Assembly (NCBI GenBank): GCA_028694275.1
Contig: JAQUTS010000100.1
Location: 1-6,500 of the forward strand
Direction of reading: 5' to 3'
Source of the DNA: Candidatus Gastranaerophilales bacterium
Lineage (GTDB): Bacteria > Cyanobacteriota > Vampirovibrionia > Gastranaerophilales > CAJFVJ01
DNA: 6,500 nt
Shown here: positions 4,565 through 6,500 of the stretch, piece after piece
Layout of the letters: every line of letters begins with the position of its first letter
Position numbering within the stretch: position 1 is the stretch's first letter
Position numbers and translations under genes: made by a program
The notes under the pieces: generated by a model
Database searches by the model: none
The model's input: the letters and a program-made list of their open reading frames with translations, nothing else
Told to the model about the DNA's origin: nothing

Positions 4565-4597
4565 GAGTTATTAGAATCACAGATTAGTGGAAGAGCC

Positions 4598-5374
4598 ATG
4601 TCAATTACAATAACTCAAAGTTCAAATAACCCAAATATGTCTTATGCGCCAAAAGAACAACATCCGCAAAGACACTTTGCGCATGAACAAAAACAAAAAG
4701 AAAAACACCTCAAAATAGCATCAGGCGTATGTGCTTCATTAGGTGTGTTTACGGCACTTTCAATAATCGCAAAACGACATGGCATTCCTTTTCTTTCAAA
4801 GAACAAAATCCCTAATCTGCTCAAACCTAAAACTTGGAAAGAAAACCATATCGAATTTAAACCTATGGAAATCATAGGTCTCGCCGGCGGTTCCGTTGCC
4901 GGCGGATTAATAGCAGGAATAGCAATAGACCCTGAACACAAAAAAGCAAAAATAAGAGAAGCTCTGCAGCAAATGGTCGGAAACATAATGATACCGATAG
5001 CTTGCGTTACTGCAGGAAGTTTGCTTTACGAAAAATACAAAAAACATTTACAATTACCAAAAATAAAATCATCCTCCAAAATAGCCAAAGCAGCAAATGT
5101 TGTACTTAAGGCCTTGCCCCCAGCAACAGCAACTCTTGGCAGCCTTGGCATAGGAATTTTGGGCGGGAATTGGGCCGCCAATATGATGAGCAAAAAAGCT
5201 CTTCAAGCCAAAGAAGAGCGAAAAATAAAAATAAGCGATTTTGCAGGACACGTTGATGATATTTGCCTTGCAACAATGCTTGTGGCCCCAAAAAACAACA
5301 TCGGCAAAATAGCCGCCAAGATTATTCCTTTTGCCCTCATTGTTCCGGGGTATGAAACAGGCATAAAACAATAA
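4598..5374 (+). CDS. Unrecognised Gly/Ala-rich membrane protein
   Basis: I do not recognise a family for this 258-residue protein. Residues 1-38 are polar, with His, Gln and Lys clusters (PKEQHPQRHFAHEQKQKEKH) and no signal peptide. Hydrophobic or glycine-rich stretches follow at about 39-58 (IASGVCASLGVFTALSII), 91-110 (IIGLAGGSVAGGLIAGIAI), 126-144 (MVGNIMIPIACVTAGSLLY), 167-196 (VLKALPPATATLGSLGIGILGG), and weakly at 219-231 and 238-252. They are joined by Lys-rich loops. This suggests several short membrane or membrane-associated helices with GxxxG-like packing. A ribosome site (GGAAG) precedes the ATG by six nt. It lies 91 nt after cutA and 76 nt before the next unknown gene on the same strand, which may belong with it. 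Inner-membrane location is inferred from the profile alone. Confidence 0.8.
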   Translation: MSITITQSSNNPNMSYAPKEQHPQRHFAHEQKQKEKHLKIASGVCASLGVFTALSIIAKRHGIPFLSKNKIPNLLKPKTWKENHIEFKPMEIIGLAGGSVAGGLIAGIAIDPEHKKAKIREALQQMVGNIMIPIACVTAGSLLYEKYKKHLQLPKIKSSSKIAKAANVVLKALPPATATLGSLGIGILGGNWAANMMSKKALQAKEERKIKISDFAGHVDDICLATMLVAPKNNIGKIAAKIIPFALIVPGYETGIKQ

Positions 5375-5401
5375 CCCCAAATTTTGCACATAATCTTGCA
5401 A

Positions 5402-5428
5402 GTTCTGATATCATGTAAATATCAGAGC
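5402..5428 (+). promoter_or_regulatory. Hairpin in the leader before the 5451 gene
   Basis: TCTGATAT (5404-5411) pairs perfectly with ATATCAGA (5419-5426) around a 7-nt loop, extendable by a T-G and a G-C pair. No T-run follows, so it is not a standard terminator. It ends eight nt before the AGAAGG ribosome site and could affect mRNA stability or translation. Confidence 0.4.
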
Positions 5429-5450
5429 GCAAAATTAGAAGGCAGAAAAA

Positions 5451-6158
5451 TTGGGACCCAAAAATCAAGAAAGAAACATACTTTGGACAAAACATTTTGA
5501 TGATGCTTTTGATGAAAAAGACTGCTCTGATTTTTTGAAATTCATAGACGAAAAAACACGCCTCAAGCCACTTTTTGAGACATCAAGCCAACAAATCAAC
5601 TTGGAATATCAAATAGATAAAAATGAACAAAATGAAAAATTTCCTGTGACACAAATACAAATAACAGGCAAAAATAAAACAGAAGAAATAACCATAACAG
5701 CAGACAAAAGTGCACATATCCAAATAAAAAACTCCTACAAAGGTGAGTTATTCATCAAAAGAAACGACTTCAAAGATGCCAAAAATATCAATGAAATCGA
5801 CAAAGATATTATTGCAGAAGGAGCAAGGGGATTTGACCCGTTTGACCAAGAAGACTGGCCAAAAGTAATCGGCAGACAATGGCCGAGTGCCTCAAATACA
5901 AGAGATAAAAACGGTGTGGCTATTCTTTTTGCCGATAAAAGCAAAAAAGCTATTTTTCTTGATACCTATGATTCCATAACGTCCTCATATGGCACAAAAC
6001 CTAGAGCTATGGCCATTATGGACAATATAAACAAATCTGTTATACTTGCTTTTCAGCAAGAAAACCAAAATCCGAATATAGAATTTGCCGCTTGGTCGAT
6101 ACTTCCTTTCAAAATAGAAGAAGGGAAAAAAACTCTAGATGGAAAACGGCATCCATAG
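5451..6158 (+). CDS. Unrecognised soluble protein, TTG start, C-terminus probably altered
   Basis: This 235-residue protein matches no family I know. It begins at TTG: the first in-frame Met codon lies far inside, an in-frame TAG is at 5436-5438, and AGAAGG sits eight nt before the TTG, so the start is well constrained. The N-terminal half is Lys/Asp/Glu/Asn-rich and looks like mixed strands (VTQIQITGKNKTEEITITADKS). The middle has an aromatic/acidic stretch (ARGFDPFDQEDWPKVIGRQWP, about 125-145). The C-terminal part has strand-like segments (GVAILFADKSKKAIFLDTYD, SVILAFQQ, FAAWSILPF). There is no membrane helix or signal peptide. The last seven or so residues (DGKRHP) come from DNA that, in another frame, encodes the start of the transposase relic. 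The native C-terminus has probably been replaced by that insertion. Confidence 0.7.
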   Translation: MGPKNQERNILWTKHFDDAFDEKDCSDFLKFIDEKTRLKPLFETSSQQINLEYQIDKNEQNEKFPVTQIQITGKNKTEEITITADKSAHIQIKNSYKGELFIKRNDFKDAKNINEIDKDIIAEGARGFDPFDQEDWPKVIGRQWPSASNTRDKNGVAILFADKSKKAIFLDTYDSITSSYGTKPRAMAIMDNINKSVILAFQQENQNPNIEFAAWSILPFKIEEGKKTLDGKRHP

Positions 6159-6500
6159 TATCATTGAAGCGGAGCTCAGGTCAGATTGGGGGCGAAGCCT
6201 ACTTTGCCGGTGTATCGACCCGCAAGATGAACAAGTTGTTTATGGATTTGGGCTTAGAAAACACAGGAAAGGATTTCTGCAGAGCTTACAGGCTCGTGGT
6301 CTTGAGAGGTCGGAACTCTGGATTAGCGATGAACATGATGGCCTGATTAAGTCAATAGAGGCAGCAAGGTAGAGATTGATGAAAAAGAACTTGACATGGA
6401 TTAACGAAATGAAAAGAATGCAATTGGTCGTTTGGCCTTATATAGACTGTGAGTAACGAGGGATATCAGATGCCCTCAAACAACCTGAGAAACAATGAGT
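6139..6500 (+). pseudogene. IS256/Mutator-family transposase relic, multiply deleted
   Basis: Pieces of a Mutator-type DDE transposase appear in the right order but in different frames and without the usual spacing. They are MENGIHSIIEAELRS (from 6139, resembling the N-terminus), QIGGEAYFAGVSTRKMNKLF through DLGLENTGKDF (from about 6182, the helix before the catalytic domain), FLQSLQARGLERSELWISDEHDGLIKSIEAAR (about 6274-6369), and a weak NEMKRMQLVVWP (about 6402-6437) resembling the conserved NEEIKRRT-VVGVFP block. The second catalytic Asp (in WISDEHDGL) is present. The segment with the first Asp is missing, as is most of the region between the second Asp and the C-terminal block. A TAG at 6370-6372 ends the main frame. 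It cannot encode an active enzyme. Terminal inverted repeats were not found, and the right end lies outside the window. Confidence 0.75.

Noticed and set aside
6092..6372. 84- and 77-codon frames as intact genes
   Set aside because: Both carry pieces of the same transposase in different frames, so each alone is a fragment of one broken gene.
1..6500. CRISPR array, prophage module or toxin-antitoxin pair
   Set aside because: I looked for regularly spaced repeats, phage structural genes and paired small genes with toxin or antitoxin signatures. None is present beyond the two direct-repeat pairs described.

Overview
The window is A+T-rich bacterial chromosome, roughly one third G+C by eye. It has Shine-Dalgarno sites, TATAAT-type -10 boxes, hairpin-plus-T-run terminators, a one-piece tmRNA and a tRNA with an encoded CCA end. 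No gene fixes the taxon. The overall style, with short housekeeping genes, orphan proteins and a glycine/alanine-rich membrane protein of no family I know, would suit an uncultured host-associated lineage such as Gastranaerophilales/Melainabacteria. That is a guess, and low-G+C Firmicutes-like groups are not excluded.

Layout. 1-134: the C-terminal end of an unrecognised protein. 271-701: a complete tmRNA gene (ssrA) on the minus strand with its terminator. 682-871: a 35-bp direct repeat containing the tmRNA 5' end, flanking a 120-bp hairpin-rich, more G+C-rich insert that separates the gene from its likely original promoter near 909-914. 948-1538: a 50-residue small protein and a YjbQ-family protein on the minus strand. 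1659-2519: a class 3 lipase-like alpha/beta hydrolase, divergent from yjbQ. 2546-2885: an intact tRNA-Leu(CAA) on the minus strand with its own promoter and terminator, surrounded by tRNA-Leu fragments. One of these is an exact 24-bp copy of the tRNA 3' end with a second terminator, an arrangement like a recombinase attachment site. 2930-3200: no convincing long gene, but a strong minus-strand terminator and a long imperfect stem. 3220-4506: an oligopeptide/dipeptide-type ABC ATPase followed closely by cutA. 4598-6158: two unrecognised proteins. 6139-6500: a heavily deleted IS256/Mutator-type transposase relic that overlaps the end of the second unknown gene and runs off the window.

The genes do not form one pathway. 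The most notable feature is that both structured RNA genes carry partial duplications of themselves with foreign-looking DNA beside them, which suggests past recombination or insertion at ssrA and at tRNA-Leu. Together with the transposase relic, this marks a stretch shaped by mobile DNA between ordinary housekeeping genes. A second theme is promoter layout: two genes have TATAAT followed by exactly six bases and then ATG, which predicts leaderless mRNAs.
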